Assembly (NCBI GenBank): GCA_964291445.2
Contig: OZ219862.1
Location: 248,001 to 312,000, forward strand
Source of the DNA: JAPOXR01 sp964291445
GTDB taxonomy: Bacteria > Pseudomonadota > Alphaproteobacteria > Rhodobacterales > Rhodobacteraceae
DNA: 64,000 bases
Direction of reading: 5' to 3'
Below the pieces are notes generated by a model. The model was not told where the DNA came from. It did not search any database and worked only from the letters and a program-made list of their open reading frames with translations. Positions 9,097-18,164 of this stretch are shown piece after piece. Positions within the stretch are counted from its first letter, which is position 1. Every line of letters begins with the position of its first letter. A program made the position numbers and the translations under genes.

Positions 9097-10149
9097 TTGA
9101 CCGATACGCACACGCAGAACAAGGCGCTGATCGCCCCCTTGCGGGCATCGATGTATGATTTCGGCGAGGCGGAGGTACGCATCGCTCTTGAACGGCTGAT
9201 TGCGAAGGATGCAGCCATCCACATGGCTTGGCCGCTCGATGACATGACCGGGCCGCAGGCACTCTATGATACATGCTATGCGCCGCTATTGGACGCCGTG
9301 CCTGATCTGGAGCGCCGCGACTGGATCGTGATGGCTGGGCGCACCGAGCAAGGTCACAACTGGGTCGGTTGCGGCGGCCATTACCTGGGGACCTTTATCG
9401 CGCCGTGGCTCGATATACCGCCAACCGGCCATCTTGCACATATGCGGTTTCATGAGTTCTATCGCTTCGAGGCCGGCAAGGTCGTCGAGGTTCAGGCGCT
9501 TTGGGATATCCCCGAACTCATGATGCAGGCGAGCGCCTGGCCCATGGCCCCCTCTCTGGGGCTCGAATTCTGCATCCCCGGACCGGCGACACTGAATGGC
9601 ATCGTGCCCGGGCCATGGGACAAGAACAGGTCACAAACCTCGCAGAGACACGTCATCGACATGTTGGCGTGCATGAAAAAGCATCCAAGTCAGGGCGGGC
9701 CGGAAGTGATGGAGATGGAGAAATTCTGGCATCCGAAAATGAACTGGTACGGCCCGGCGGGGATTGGCACCGGACGGGGTATTTCCGGCTTCCGGAACTG
9801 GCACCAGATCCCGTTTCTCAACGGGATGCCGGACCGTGGCCAATACCTGGACGAGATCACCTATCATTTCTTCGGCGACGCGGACTATTGCGCCGTGACC
9901 GGCTGGCCCAACATGATCCAGACCCTCACCCATGACGGCTGGATGGGCATCGCGCCTCTGGGACAGAAACTCACCTGCCGATCCCTCGATTTTTGGCGGA
10001 TCGAAAATGGAAAGATCCGCGAAAACTGGGTGATGGTCGATATTCTGGACGTCTACCGCCAACTTGACGTCGACGTTTTTGCGCGCTTGCGTGAATTCAA
10101 CAAGGCCCGAGTGCCGGGCCGCTTATCCTTCCCTGTAGGTGACCCCTGA
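9097..10149 (+). CDS. SnoaL-like / NTF2-fold protein with two tandem domains
   Basis: 350 residues from a TTG start at 9097, chosen because GGAGG lies 9 bp upstream; an ATG at 9037 would read through the remnant before it. There are two related cone-shaped NTF2/SnoaL domains. The first is at about 20-150, with the signature FHEFYRFEAGKVVEVQALWD. The second is at about 180-340, with LDFWRIENGKIRENWVMVDI. Ester-cyclase/SnoaL-like proteins of this length accompany transport and dehydrogenase genes in related bacteria, but the reaction is unknown. The tryptophan- and histidine-rich pockets suggest small-molecule binding. Confidence 0.75.
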   Translation: MTDTHTQNKALIAPLRASMYDFGEAEVRIALERLIAKDAAIHMAWPLDDMTGPQALYDTCYAPLLDAVPDLERRDWIVMAGRTEQGHNWVGCGGHYLGTFIAPWLDIPPTGHLAHMRFHEFYRFEAGKVVEVQALWDIPELMMQASAWPMAPSLGLEFCIPGPATLNGIVPGPWDKNRSQTSQRHVIDMLACMKKHPSQGGPEVMEMEKFWHPKMNWYGPAGIGTGRGISGFRNWHQIPFLNGMPDRGQYLDEITYHFFGDADYCAVTGWPNMIQTLTHDGWMGIAPLGQKLTCRSLDFWRIENGKIRENWVMVDILDVYRQLDVDVFARLREFNKARVPGRLSFPVGDP

Positions 10150-10159
10150 GCCGCACATC

Positions 10160-10273
10160 ATGGAAAGGATTGTCGATATGAAGGGCTTCGCCTCGAAATT
10201 CCGGGATTTCACCGATTACGTCAAGAAGCCTCTTGCAAACTATCGAGTTGAGCGGCTGACAGGCAAGGCCTGA
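10160..10273 (+). pseudogene. Truncated N-terminus of a second SnoaL-like protein
   Basis: A 37-codon frame starting MERIVDMKGFASKFRDFTDY with AAAGGAT near the start. The KGFxSKFRDFxDY pattern is like the N-terminus of a longer SnoaL-like paralogue often paired with the preceding gene; I recall this from family knowledge and cannot search it. After VKKPLANYRV the similarity ends and a stop follows. Either a truncation scar or a genuine small protein. Confidence 0.4.
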
Positions 10274-10496
10274 TCCCCTGCGCGATCAAATGCGCGCGGT
10301 CGTGCGGTGGCGGGCCGCTTTCCACACCCGTTTGACCACTTGCAATCGCCGGACGAGGGGGTTTTCTGGCAGGCACTAATTCGTTCCGCTGCGTGGCTGC
10401 CGTTGCGTTCGGATCCGCATCATTGAAATTGTCTTCGTGAATGGCCCGCTCCTGTCACGGAATCTGGCGCACGCCATGTCGGTTTGTCTTTCGCCC

Positions 10497-10957
10497 TTAC
10501 CGCAAAGCGAACAGTCGAAGTTGCACCGACCGCTCGTGTCGTGCTCCTGCACCCACGTACAACGTGCAATATACCCATTCATAACGCCTGTCGCCGGTTT
10601 CGAGGCGCGCGTGCGTACGCATGTAGTAGCTCTTCGGGGCCACTCGCTCTCCGTTGGCAATGGTTTCGAGCACATCCTCCGGCCCATGGCGGTACCCGTA
10701 GTTCTTGATCTCGATGGTTGCGCCGTCTTCGGTCTCCATCGGATACCGGGTATCAGGCTCTGCCAGTCCGTCTGCGATTACTGTTTGCCAATCTGCGCCG
10801 ATGCCCAGAATACGCCCGCGCAGCAGGGGTCCCCGGAGCCTCCAACGATGGGAATGATGCAACGTTGCTCCGCACGCCCCGTCCCCACTTCCCGGACTGG
10901 ATGCAGCGAAACCTCCAAGTCACAGACATGCTCAAGCGTTGGCTTAGGAAGTTCCAT
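10497..10957 (-). pseudogene. DUF3237-family gene disrupted by a frameshift
   Basis: On the minus strand the N-terminal part reads MELPKPTLEHVCDLEVSL, then IIPIVGGSG. The rest, in another frame, reads GPLLRGRILGIGADWQTV, IEIKNYGYRHGP and SYYMRTHARLETG. Together these make a complete DUF3237 protein of about 150 residues, so a single indel near 10835-10850 breaks it. DUF3237 proteins accompany aromatic and CoA-ester catabolism genes. It is divergent from marR, suggesting it once belonged to the aromatic island. Confidence 0.78.
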
Positions 10958-10973
10958 GTGACCAGCCCTTGCG

Positions 10974-10984
10974 CAATTGAATTG
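10974..10984. promoter_or_regulatory. Palindrome CAATT-G-AATTG, possible MarR operator
   Basis: A perfect 5-bp inverted repeat with a 1-bp centre lies 58 bp upstream of marR, between marR and the divergent DUF3237 gene. MarR-type repressors bind short AT-rich palindromes at their own divergent promoters. Position and symmetry are seen; the assignment is inference. Confidence 0.4.
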
Positions 10985-11042
10985 TTTACCACGACAACAA
11001 ACTTGCGTAGTGATATCCGCACCGACTTGAAAGGCAAGACCG

Positions 11043-11516
11043 ATGACCGGAAGACATGCCGGGAACAGAGCTGCGCCGGATACAAGGACCTCGGATCTCG
11101 AGGAACTCATCGGTTACAATCTCAAACGTGCCTATGTCATTGTCCAGGCGGATTTTCGGGCTGCGCTTGGAAAGGACGGCCTCGCGCCACGGGTGTTTTC
11201 GGCCTTGTCCCTCGTGGTGCAATTTCCCAACACCACCCAAAGCGAACTTGCGCGAATGCTCGACATCGAACGTTCGGGCTTGGTCGCGATCGTGGACGAG
11301 CTTGAGCGGCGCAGCTACCTTGCCCGGACGGCAGTTCCCGGTGACAGGCGCGTGCAGGCGCTTGTGCCGACTTCTGTCGGTCTCCATGCCTACGCGGAGA
11401 TCATTGCCAAGGTTCGTGCGCACGAAAGGCGCTTGTTTTCGGGGATGACAATGAGCGAACGGCAATCGCTGCTGGACCTGCTAAGGAAGTTCAGGGAGCT
11501 GGAGGGGCAGTCGTGA
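11043..11516 (+). CDS. MarR-family transcriptional regulator (CouR-like by context)
   Basis: 157 residues. The winged helix-turn-helix is in the middle (TTQSELARMLDIERSGLVAI, then the wing PGDRRVQALVPT), flanked by the N- and C-terminal helices that form MarR dimers. It starts a + strand operon: its stop overlaps the GTG start of the SDR gene (GTGA). MarR proteins next to hydroxycinnamoyl-CoA ligases (CouR, FerR types) are repressors relieved by the aromatic CoA thioester, and I infer the same here. Confidence 0.9.
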   Translation: MTGRHAGNRAAPDTRTSDLEELIGYNLKRAYVIVQADFRAALGKDGLAPRVFSALSLVVQFPNTTQSELARMLDIERSGLVAIVDELERRSYLARTAVPGDRRVQALVPTSVGLHAYAEIIAKVRAHERRLFSGMTMSERQSLLDLLRKFRELEGQS

Positions 11517-12286
11517 CGCCGCACAAATGGTCAGGAACGGCAGCAATCGTCACCGGGGGCGCCTCCGGCCTTGGAGCCGCGACCGCCGAGCGCCTTGCCG
11601 CTGAAGGCCTGAAGGTCGTTCTGTTTGACTTGAACGAGGATCTCGGCACGGAGCACGCGGCAAGAATTGGCGGAGTTTTTTTTCATGTTGACGTGTCCAA
11701 TGCAGAATCGGTGTCTGCGGGTCTGGCCGCTGCAGAGACTCATGCAGGCACCGTGCGCGTCCTTGCAAATTGCGCGGGCATTGGCGGTGCCGCCAAGACG
11801 GTGTCGAAGGGCGCGCCGCATGATCCTGATCTGTTCGAAAGAATCCTGCGAGTAAACCTGATAGGTAGCTTCAATTGCGCCCGCCTGGCGGCCGCGCGCA
11901 TGACCGCGGCCGAACCGGTAGATGACGATGGTGCCCGCGGGGTCATTGTCAACACCGCCTCCGTCGCGGCTTTTGACGGGCAGGTGGGACAGGTGGCCTA
12001 CGCGGCCTCTAAGGGCGGGATAGTCGGCATGACATTGCCAATGGCGCGCGATCTGGCGCCCAAGGGCGTTCGCGTCTGCACCCTCGCACCCGGCCTGTTC
12101 TTCACGCCACTGCTTCACGACCTTCCGGAAGACGTTCGATATTCGCTTGGGGGCCAGGTTCCGTTCCCGTCACGCCTTGGCGACCCCAAGGAGTTTGCCG
12201 ATCTTGTAAGCCAGGTCGCCGGGAATCCGATGTTGAACGGGAATGTCATCCGCATCGACGGAGCTTTGCGCATGGCGCCGCGATGA
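11513..12286 (+). CDS. SDR oxidoreductase, 3-hydroxyacyl-CoA dehydrogenase (type II-like)
   Basis: 257 residues starting at GTG, overlapping marR by 4 bp. Rossmann motif VTGGASGLGAAT, then NCAGIGG, and the catalytic Ser plus YAASK. The pattern, with the insert after the fourth strand and GLFFTPLL after the active site, resembles the 17beta-HSD10 / 3-hydroxyacyl-CoA dehydrogenase group rather than a fatty-acid FabG. In the neighbouring pathway it would oxidise a 3-aryl-3-hydroxypropionyl-CoA to the beta-keto thioester (the CouN step). The function is inferred from context. Confidence 0.85.
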   Translation: MTPHKWSGTAAIVTGGASGLGAATAERLAAEGLKVVLFDLNEDLGTEHAARIGGVFFHVDVSNAESVSAGLAAAETHAGTVRVLANCAGIGGAAKTVSKGAPHDPDLFERILRVNLIGSFNCARLAAARMTAAEPVDDDGARGVIVNTASVAAFDGQVGQVAYAASKGGIVGMTLPMARDLAPKGVRVCTLAPGLFFTPLLHDLPEDVRYSLGGQVPFPSRLGDPKEFADLVSQVAGNPMLNGNVIRIDGALRMAPR

Positions 12287-12314
12287 CGTCGGCCACGCCG
12301 GGAGAGAAACAGGA

Positions 12315-14102
12315 ATGACAACCGGTGCCGCCTTTGACGAAAGCGACTTTTGGGCACCTGTATTCGACATTGAGCGGCGCGCGGACGGCACGATCTACAT
12401 GCGCCAGAAAGGTGAGTTGCCCGACTATCTGCCCACTCTCGCCGACTATCTGGACAAGTGGGCGGATGCCACGCCAGACCAGACCTGGATCGCGCGGCGC
12501 GATTGCAGGGGTGACTGGCGTCGGATCAGCTACGGAGAGGCACGTGTGAAGGCATGCGCAATCGGCGCGGCGCTCTTGCGTTTGGGGCTTGGACCGGAGC
12601 GTCCGCTCCTGATCCTGTCTGAAAACAGTCTCGAACACGCGTTGATGGGACTCGCCTGCCTGTATGTCGGAATTCCCTTTGCACCCGTGTCGCCGGCCTA
12701 TTCGCTGGTTTCGAAAGATCACGCGAAACTCAAGGGCATCGCCGCGCTGCTCCGACCGGGTGCCATCTTTGCCGACGACGGCGCCGCGTTCGCTGATGCC
12801 TGGGGGTCCATAGCGGTCGATGGGCGGCACGTCATCAATTCGCGCAACCTTGTTGAGGCGGCGATCGAATTTGATTCCCTTATGGACGAGGATTTGGGAA
12901 GCGCTGCCGCCGCGCGTGCAGGACTGACCCCGGAGACAGTCGTCAAGTACCTCTTCACCTCCGGTTCAACGGGGTCGCCAAAGGCCGTGATCAACACCAA
13001 CGGCATGATCTGCGCGATGCAGGCCATGGTGCGCGACTGTTATCGGTTTCTGACGAAGGACCCGCCCGTGGTTCTGGACTGGGCGCCGTGGAGTCACACT
13101 GCGGCAGGCAACAAGGTCGCGTATCTCGTGTTGACCAACGGCGGCACCTATTGCATCGACGATGGTCGCCCGGTTCCGGGCAAGTTTGACGAGACGATCC
13201 GGAATCTCCGCGATGTGGCCTGCACTTGGTATTTCAACGTTCCGGTCGGCTGGGACATGCTTGTGGAGGCGCTGGAGAGCGATCCGGAACTGGCAAAGAC
13301 CTTCTTCAGCCGCCTCCGGATGATGTTTTATGCCGGCGCCGGCATGGCGCAGCACACTTGGGACCGGCTATGCGCGATCGGACGAGCCACAACGGGTCGC
13401 GACGTGCTGCTTGCCACCAGCCTTGGCGCAACGGAGACCGCACCCTTTGCGCTGGCATGTACCGAGGTTCAGGAGCGATCCGGCAATGTCGGTGTGCCCG
13501 CAAGAGGTCTGGAGATGAAGCTCGTTGCCAATGGCGACCGGATGGCATTGCGACTCAGGGGGCCCAGCATCACGCCCGGCTATCTCGGCGATCCTGCCCG
13601 GACGGCAGAAGCGTTCGACGAAGAGGGCTTCTACCAGATGGGTGACGCGCTGCGTCCGGCCGACCCGGATGATCTGACCCGGGGGTTCTTCTTCGACGGC
13701 AGGCTTGCAGAGAACTTCAAGCTGACATCCGGCACTTGGGTTGCGGTCGGTACGGTACGGGCCACGCTGGTCGACGCCATGGACGGCCTTGTTCGCGATG
13801 CGGTGATCGTCGGCGAAGACAGGAGCGAACTCGGTGCCCTGCTGCTCTTGTCGGAGAAGGCGAAGCGCATGGACGAGCAGGCGCGAATGTCCGCGCTTCA
13901 GGATCGTCTCGCAGCGGCTGCAAGGGCCGCGACCGGATCGGCCAGCCAGGTGCGGCGCGCCATCGTGCTGCACGGATCTCCGAGTCTTGATCGTGGCGAA
14001 GTCACCGAGAAGGGTTCGCTAAACCAGTTGGCGATGCGGATCAGCAACGCGGAGCTGATCGTCAAGCTCTATGCCGGATGCGAGGGCATTCTGACCGTGT
14101 GA
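12315..14102 (+). CDS. Feruloyl/p-coumaroyl-CoA synthetase (AMP-forming)
   Basis: 595 residues. The start at 12315 follows a purine-rich AACAGGA. The adenylate-forming enzyme has the P-loop-like FTSGSTGSPKAVI, the A5-type GATETAP, and a C-terminal region typical of feruloyl-CoA synthases (DYLPTLADYLDKWADATPDQ near the start and APVSPAYSLVSKDHAKLKGI later). It activates hydroxycinnamic acids to CoA thioesters. The catalytic A10 lysine region near the C-terminus is divergent (EKGSLNQLA), as in other feruloyl-CoA synthases. Third gene of the marR operon. Confidence 0.88.
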   Translation: MTTGAAFDESDFWAPVFDIERRADGTIYMRQKGELPDYLPTLADYLDKWADATPDQTWIARRDCRGDWRRISYGEARVKACAIGAALLRLGLGPERPLLILSENSLEHALMGLACLYVGIPFAPVSPAYSLVSKDHAKLKGIAALLRPGAIFADDGAAFADAWGSIAVDGRHVINSRNLVEAAIEFDSLMDEDLGSAAAARAGLTPETVVKYLFTSGSTGSPKAVINTNGMICAMQAMVRDCYRFLTKDPPVVLDWAPWSHTAAGNKVAYLVLTNGGTYCIDDGRPVPGKFDETIRNLRDVACTWYFNVPVGWDMLVEALESDPELAKTFFSRLRMMFYAGAGMAQHTWDRLCAIGRATTGRDVLLATSLGATETAPFALACTEVQERSGNVGVPARGLEMKLVANGDRMALRLRGPSITPGYLGDPARTAEAFDEEGFYQMGDALRPADPDDLTRGFFFDGRLAENFKLTSGTWVAVGTVRATLVDAMDGLVRDAVIVGEDRSELGALLLLSEKAKRMDEQARMSALQDRLAAAARAATGSASQVRRAIVLHGSPSLDRGEVTEKGSLNQLAMRISNAELIVKLYAGCEGILTV

Positions 14103-14338
14103 AGGATTGTCGGTCAGGCAACTGCTCCGGCGTCGGAATCGAGTCCTCGCGGTCACGTGCACATGCCTGCAAGAACCAAGGAGGGGTTGGATCGTTCGCT
14201 CATTGCACGGCGTCTCAGTGCCGACATGCAGACCTGCAGTCCTCCTGCACACGGTGGCCATCCTCCTGCCCTGCGTGAAGGGTGGCGGCTTGCCGTCACG
14301 CGCTGGCAGGGCCGACGACGGGACGGCACCGCACCATG

Positions 14339-15670
14339 TCACTTGAGCGCGTCCGTGGCCCAAACCAGCCAGAGCGTGATGGCAGGAAAGCTGGCCAGGA
14401 TAAGAACGCGGGTGATGTCGGTGATCACGAAGGGCAAGACGCCGCGATAGGTTTCGGCGATTGGGGTGGTCTTGGCCATCGAGTTTATTATGAAGAGGTT
14501 GAGACCCACCGGAGGCGTGATCAGCCCGACCTCCACGACAATCAGGACGAGGATCCCGAACCACAAGCCGAAGTCGTTGTAGCTCATTCCGAAGTCGAGG
14601 CCAGCCATGATCGGAAAGATGATCGGAACCGTTAGCAGGACCATGGAGAGGCTGTCCATGATGCAGCCGAACAGAAGGTACATCATAAGAACGACGGTCA
14701 GCACGAGCCATGGCGAAACCCCTTGGTCCCCAACCCACGCCGCTGTCAGTTGCGGCAGTTGCGTCAGCGAAAGGAAATTGTTGTAGATGCCTGCGCCGAG
14801 GATTATGAGGTAGATCATCGCCGTCGAGCCCGCCGTCGCAAGAATCGCCTCTTTGAGGCGTGCCCACGACATTTCTCCAGTGGCAAGCGCAATCAGGCCG
14901 GTGCCTGCCGCGCCGACGGCGGCCGCTTCGGTCGGCGTGAATATCCCCGCATAAATTCCGCCAACGACCGTAACGAAGATCACGAGGACGGGCCAGACTT
15001 CGCCCAGCGCCCGCATCCGCCCGGGCCACGGCACCCGGGGGCTGACGGCCGCCGTGTTCGGCCGGACGCGCATCCAGATCGAGATTGCGGCCATGTAGCC
15101 GATGGCTGCCAGGATGCCGGGAAAGAGGGCGGCAACGAAGAGCTTTGCGATGTTCTGCTCTGCCAGGATTGCATAGATGACGAGAATCACCGAGGGCGGA
15201 ATCAGGATGCCGAGCGTGCCGCCTGCGGCCAGCGCACCGGTGGAGAGCGAATCCGGATAGCCGAAGCGCCGCAGTTCCGGCAGAGCGACCTGTCCCATTG
15301 TAGCGGCGGTCGCCAGCGACGAGCCGCAGATCGCGCCGAAGCCTGCGCAGGCCCCAACGGCGGACATGGCGACGCCACCCTTGCGGTGACCCAGAAAGCT
15401 CTCGGCGGCACGGAATAGCGAGGAAGACATCCCGGACAGTGTCGCGAACTGCCCCATGAGCAGGAAGAGCGGAATGATGGAAAAGGAATAGTTCGAGAAG
15501 GTGCTGTAGGTCAGCGTCTTGAGCTGATTGAGCGTCATCAGAGAGGTGCCGCTCACCAGGTAAGTGCCGGTGACGCCAATCGCGACCATCGCCAGCGCGA
15601 TCGGCATGCGGAGAAACACCAGCGCCAAGAGTGCGGGGAAGGACCAGAGGGCGAGTTCGAGGTTCGACAT
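14339..15670 (-). CDS. TRAP transporter large permease (DctM)
   Basis: 443 residues and about 12 membrane helices. It has the DctM hallmark segments GAACAGFGAICGSSLATAAT-like (VGACAGFGAICGSSLATAAT), GGTLGILIPPSVILVIYAI and FTPTEAAAVGAAG. It carries the transport pathway of a Na+-driven TRAP system. It is the last gene of an operon with crotonase, dctP and dctQ, and starts 3 bp after dctQ. Converging on the CoA-ligase operon, it probably imports a lignin-type aromatic acid. Confidence 0.95.
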   Translation of the reverse strand: MSNLELALWSFPALLALVFLRMPIALAMVAIGVTGTYLVSGTSLMTLNQLKTLTYSTFSNYSFSIIPLFLLMGQFATLSGMSSSLFRAAESFLGHRKGGVAMSAVGACAGFGAICGSSLATAATMGQVALPELRRFGYPDSLSTGALAAGGTLGILIPPSVILVIYAILAEQNIAKLFVAALFPGILAAIGYMAAISIWMRVRPNTAAVSPRVPWPGRMRALGEVWPVLVIFVTVVGGIYAGIFTPTEAAAVGAAGTGLIALATGEMSWARLKEAILATAGSTAMIYLIILGAGIYNNFLSLTQLPQLTAAWVGDQGVSPWLVLTVVLMMYLLFGCIMDSLSMVLLTVPIIFPIMAGLDFGMSYNDFGLWFGILVLIVVEVGLITPPVGLNLFIINSMAKTTPIAETYRGVLPFVITDITRVLILASFPAITLWLVWATDALK

Positions 15671-15673
15671 TCG

Positions 15674-16186
15674 TCAGTCCTGTAGCCCGGCCAACCGGCG
15701 GCCCGCGCGCAGAACGCAGAACAAGGAGACAAGGACGAAGCCTGCCGCGCCGACAAGACTGGCGGCAAAGCCCTGCCATACCGGGATCTGTGCGATCAAT
15801 GTGGTTTCGCCGTAGGACAGCTTGTCCAGCATGCCGAGGTAGAGCCGCCATGTACCGACAGCGGCAACGAAGGCCATCGAGATGTTGAAGAGAAGGTCGA
15901 GCGCGAGATTGGCCCTTTTGGGAATCGCCCGCTGGGCGAGGTCCACGCGGGCATGAAGCTCACGCAGTTGCGCCCATGGCAGGAAGGCGAACGCCGCCGC
16001 AGCCATTCCGATCTCGGTGATGTCGTAAATTCCACGGATCGGACCGATTCCAATGTCCAGGGGCACGAGTGCGCGACCCGCGATTGAGACGCAGGTCAGC
16101 GCAATGAGAGCAACCAGCACTGCGCCGCCAGCCAGGGCCAGCCCACGCGCAACAAGATCGGCGAGAGCGCTGAGAGGACGGTACAT
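15674..16186 (-). CDS. TRAP transporter small permease (DctQ)
   Basis: 170 residues with four membrane helices and the DctQ pattern, including the helix-1 region ALAGGAVLVALIALTCVSIA and ITEIGMAAAAFAFLPWAQLR. It pairs with the large permease. It lies between dctP and dctM in the usual order, with a hairpin (16210-16232) separating it from dctP. Confidence 0.93.
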   Translation of the reverse strand: MYRPLSALADLVARGLALAGGAVLVALIALTCVSIAGRALVPLDIGIGPIRGIYDITEIGMAAAAFAFLPWAQLRELHARVDLAQRAIPKRANLALDLLFNISMAFVAAVGTWRLYLGMLDKLSYGETTLIAQIPVWQGFAASLVGAAGFVLVSLFCVLRAGRRLAGLQD

Positions 16187-16209
16187 GGCATCCCATTGGT
16201 CAAGCGAGC

Positions 16210-16232
16210 GAGAGGGCGCGTTGCGCCCTCTC
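16210..16232 (-). terminator. Intercistronic hairpin between dctP and dctQ
   Basis: GAGAGGGCGC and GCGCCCTCTC form a perfect 10-bp stem around a 3-nt loop, 20 bp after the dctP stop. No T-run follows. As after the ABC binding protein at 6678, it sits directly behind the binding-protein cistron, where such stems stabilise the upstream mRNA. Confidence 0.7.
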
Positions 16233-16251
16233 GGATCAGCAGGAACCAGGC

Positions 16252-17289
16252 CTAGCTGGCCTTTTCCGCAATCAGGGCGCGGACGCGGTCGATCAACGCC
16301 CTGCCGTCGATGCCCTTGCCGTCCATCTCGTCGATCCAGCGATCGATGACCGGCTGCGCGGCCTCTTTCCAGCGGTCGACTTCAGCTTCATCCAGCTGGA
16401 TGATGTTGTTGCCGGCCGTCACGGCGATTTCGCGCGCGGGCGCATCATGATCCCAGATGACCTGCGCGGCCATTTCGGACAGCCTTGCGCCCGCCTCGGC
16501 ATCGAGGATCGCCTTCAGGTCATCCGGAAGCGAGTCGTATTTCGCCTGGTTCATCACCAGTATGATGGTCGCCGTGTAAAGCGCTTCGGGGCCAGCGAAC
16601 TCGGTGTGGTTGTCAACGAGTTCGGTAAGCCGGACCGCTGGCGTCACTTCCCATGGGATCACCGTGGCGTTGATGACGCCCTTGGACAACGCTTCCGGGA
16701 CGGCCGGCAGCGGCATGCCCACCGGCGTGCCGCCCAGTTCTTCGAGCATCATGTTGATCACTCGGGTCGGGCCGCGCACGGTCTTGCCACGCATGTCCTC
16801 AAGGCGGGAGACCGGGTCCTTGGAATGGACGAGGCCCGGGCCGTGCATCCATGCGCCTAGCACTTTCACGTCCTTATACTCACTGTCCTGCCATTCGCTG
16901 TCGACCATTTCCCAGAAGGCCAGCGACGAGGCGACGGGGTTTGTCATCATGAAGGGCAGTTCGAAGACCTCGGTGCGCGGAAAGCGACCAGGCGTGTAGC
17001 CCACAAGCGTCATTGCGAGGTCGACCACGCCGTCACGCGCCTGATCCATCAAGTCCGACGGGCGTCCGCCGAGCGACATTGCGTCAAAGTGCTGGATCTC
17101 GATTCGTCCGTCAGATGCCTTGGCCACGCTTTCACCCCAGGGCTTCAGGATCTTGGCAGGCACTGTCGCGACGGGCGGAAGGAACTGGTGAAGCCTGAGC
17201 GAGACTTCCTGTGCGGCCGCCATGCCCGCGAGGGCAAGCACGCCGACGGCTCCGATGAGCGTCCGTTTGATCAGAGTGTTTCGGTTCAT
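16252..17289 (-). CDS. TRAP transporter substrate-binding protein (DctP)
   Basis: 345 residues with an N-terminal Sec signal peptide ending at AAAQEVS. DctP fold with RGPTRVINMMLEELGGTPVG, which carries the conserved Arg that holds the substrate carboxylate, and PWEVTPAVRLTELVDNHTEF. AAGGAGA lies before the start. It binds an organic acid, probably aromatic given the neighbours. It is related to the DctP at 48678-49712, so the two may share a substrate class. Confidence 0.94.
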   Translation of the reverse strand: MNRNTLIKRTLIGAVGVLALAGMAAAQEVSLRLHQFLPPVATVPAKILKPWGESVAKASDGRIEIQHFDAMSLGGRPSDLMDQARDGVVDLAMTLVGYTPGRFPRTEVFELPFMMTNPVASSLAFWEMVDSEWQDSEYKDVKVLGAWMHGPGLVHSKDPVSRLEDMRGKTVRGPTRVINMMLEELGGTPVGMPLPAVPEALSKGVINATVIPWEVTPAVRLTELVDNHTEFAGPEALYTATIILVMNQAKYDSLPDDLKAILDAEAGARLSEMAAQVIWDHDAPAREIAVTAGNNIIQLDEAEVDRWKEAAQPVIDRWIDEMDGKGIDGRALIDRVRALIAEKAS

Positions 17290-17347
17290 GTCGTTTCTCC
17301 TTGGTTGAAAGTTCGGGTGTCACTGCAAATGTCGTTCTGGTTCGACA

Positions 17348-18130
17348 CTATCTAAATTTCGGTTCTCTCTTTTCGAGAAAGGCTCTCAGCCCTTCGCTTG
17401 CCCCGTCCGATGCCTGGGACATCGAGGCGGCAAGGCTTTCAGTGAACAGCCCGTCGCCATGGGACATGCCGGCAATTCTGGGCAGGGCCTGGATCATCAG
17501 GTAGTTCGAGAAGGCTGCGTTGCTCGAGATTTGGCGCGCAAGCTTGAGCGCGAGCGGCAATGCCTCGCCTTCGGCAACTGCGTAATGTGCCAGGCCAAGA
17601 GCTTGGCCCTCCTCGGCGTCGTATTTGCGGCCTGTCAGCATCATTTCGCGCATCCGGTCCGGCCCGAGCAAGCGACTCACCCGAACGGTCGCGCCGCCGC
17701 CGACGAAGATGCCGCGCCGCCCTTCCGGCAACTGAAACTGCGCGGATGGCTCGGCAATGCGAACATGCGTCGCCGCCGCGATCTCCAGCCCGCCGCCGAT
17801 GACCGCACCGGTTAGCACGGACAGGACGGGAAGCCCGCCAAACTCGATCAGATCGGTGACGCGATGCCAGTTGCGCGAATGATGAACGCTGGCCACGGGC
17901 GTGCGCTCCACGTGTTCGGCCAGATCCAGCCCGGCGCAGAAGTGCCCGCCGCTGCCGGTCATGATCACGGCGCTCACTCCCTTCGGCGGAGCAGAAAAGA
18001 AGGCATCCAGTTCATCGACAAGCGCATCGTTGACCGCGTTGCGCCTTTCCGGGCGATCGAACGTGATCGTAGCGACGCCGCCGTCGATTTCCAGGCGCGT
18101 CATGGCCTTGTTGGAGCTGCCGTCGGGCAT
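17348..18130 (-). CDS. Enoyl-CoA hydratase/isomerase family protein (crotonase; CouM-like by context)
   Basis: 260 residues from the ATG at 18130, preceded by GGAGGAAG; an ATG ten codons upstream lacks a site. The crotonase oxyanion-hole motif HFCAGLDL is present. Both catalytic glutamates are at their usual places, GGGLEIAAA and QLPEGRRG, so hydratase chemistry is expected. It leads the TRAP operon on the minus strand. Hydration of p-coumaroyl/feruloyl-CoA is the step needed between the CoA ligase and the SDR dehydrogenase. Direct aldehyde release (HCHL type) cannot be excluded. Confidence 0.87.
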   Translation of the reverse strand: MPDGSSNKAMTRLEIDGGVATITFDRPERRNAVNDALVDELDAFFSAPPKGVSAVIMTGSGGHFCAGLDLAEHVERTPVASVHHSRNWHRVTDLIEFGGLPVLSVLTGAVIGGGLEIAAATHVRIAEPSAQFQLPEGRRGIFVGGGATVRVSRLLGPDRMREMMLTGRKYDAEEGQALGLAHYAVAEGEALPLALKLARQISSNAAFSNYLMIQALPRIAGMSHGDGLFTESLAASMSQASDGASEGLRAFLEKREPKFR

Positions 18131-18164
18131 TCGGTCTTCCTCCGAGGTGGGACGCGTCAATATT

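Noticed and set aside
17348..18130. Calling the crotonase a feruloyl-CoA hydratase-lyase (vanillin-forming)
   Set aside because: An SDR dehydrogenase and an amidohydrolase fitting the retro-Claisen route are present and no vanillin dehydrogenase is seen, so the hydratase reading is better supported.
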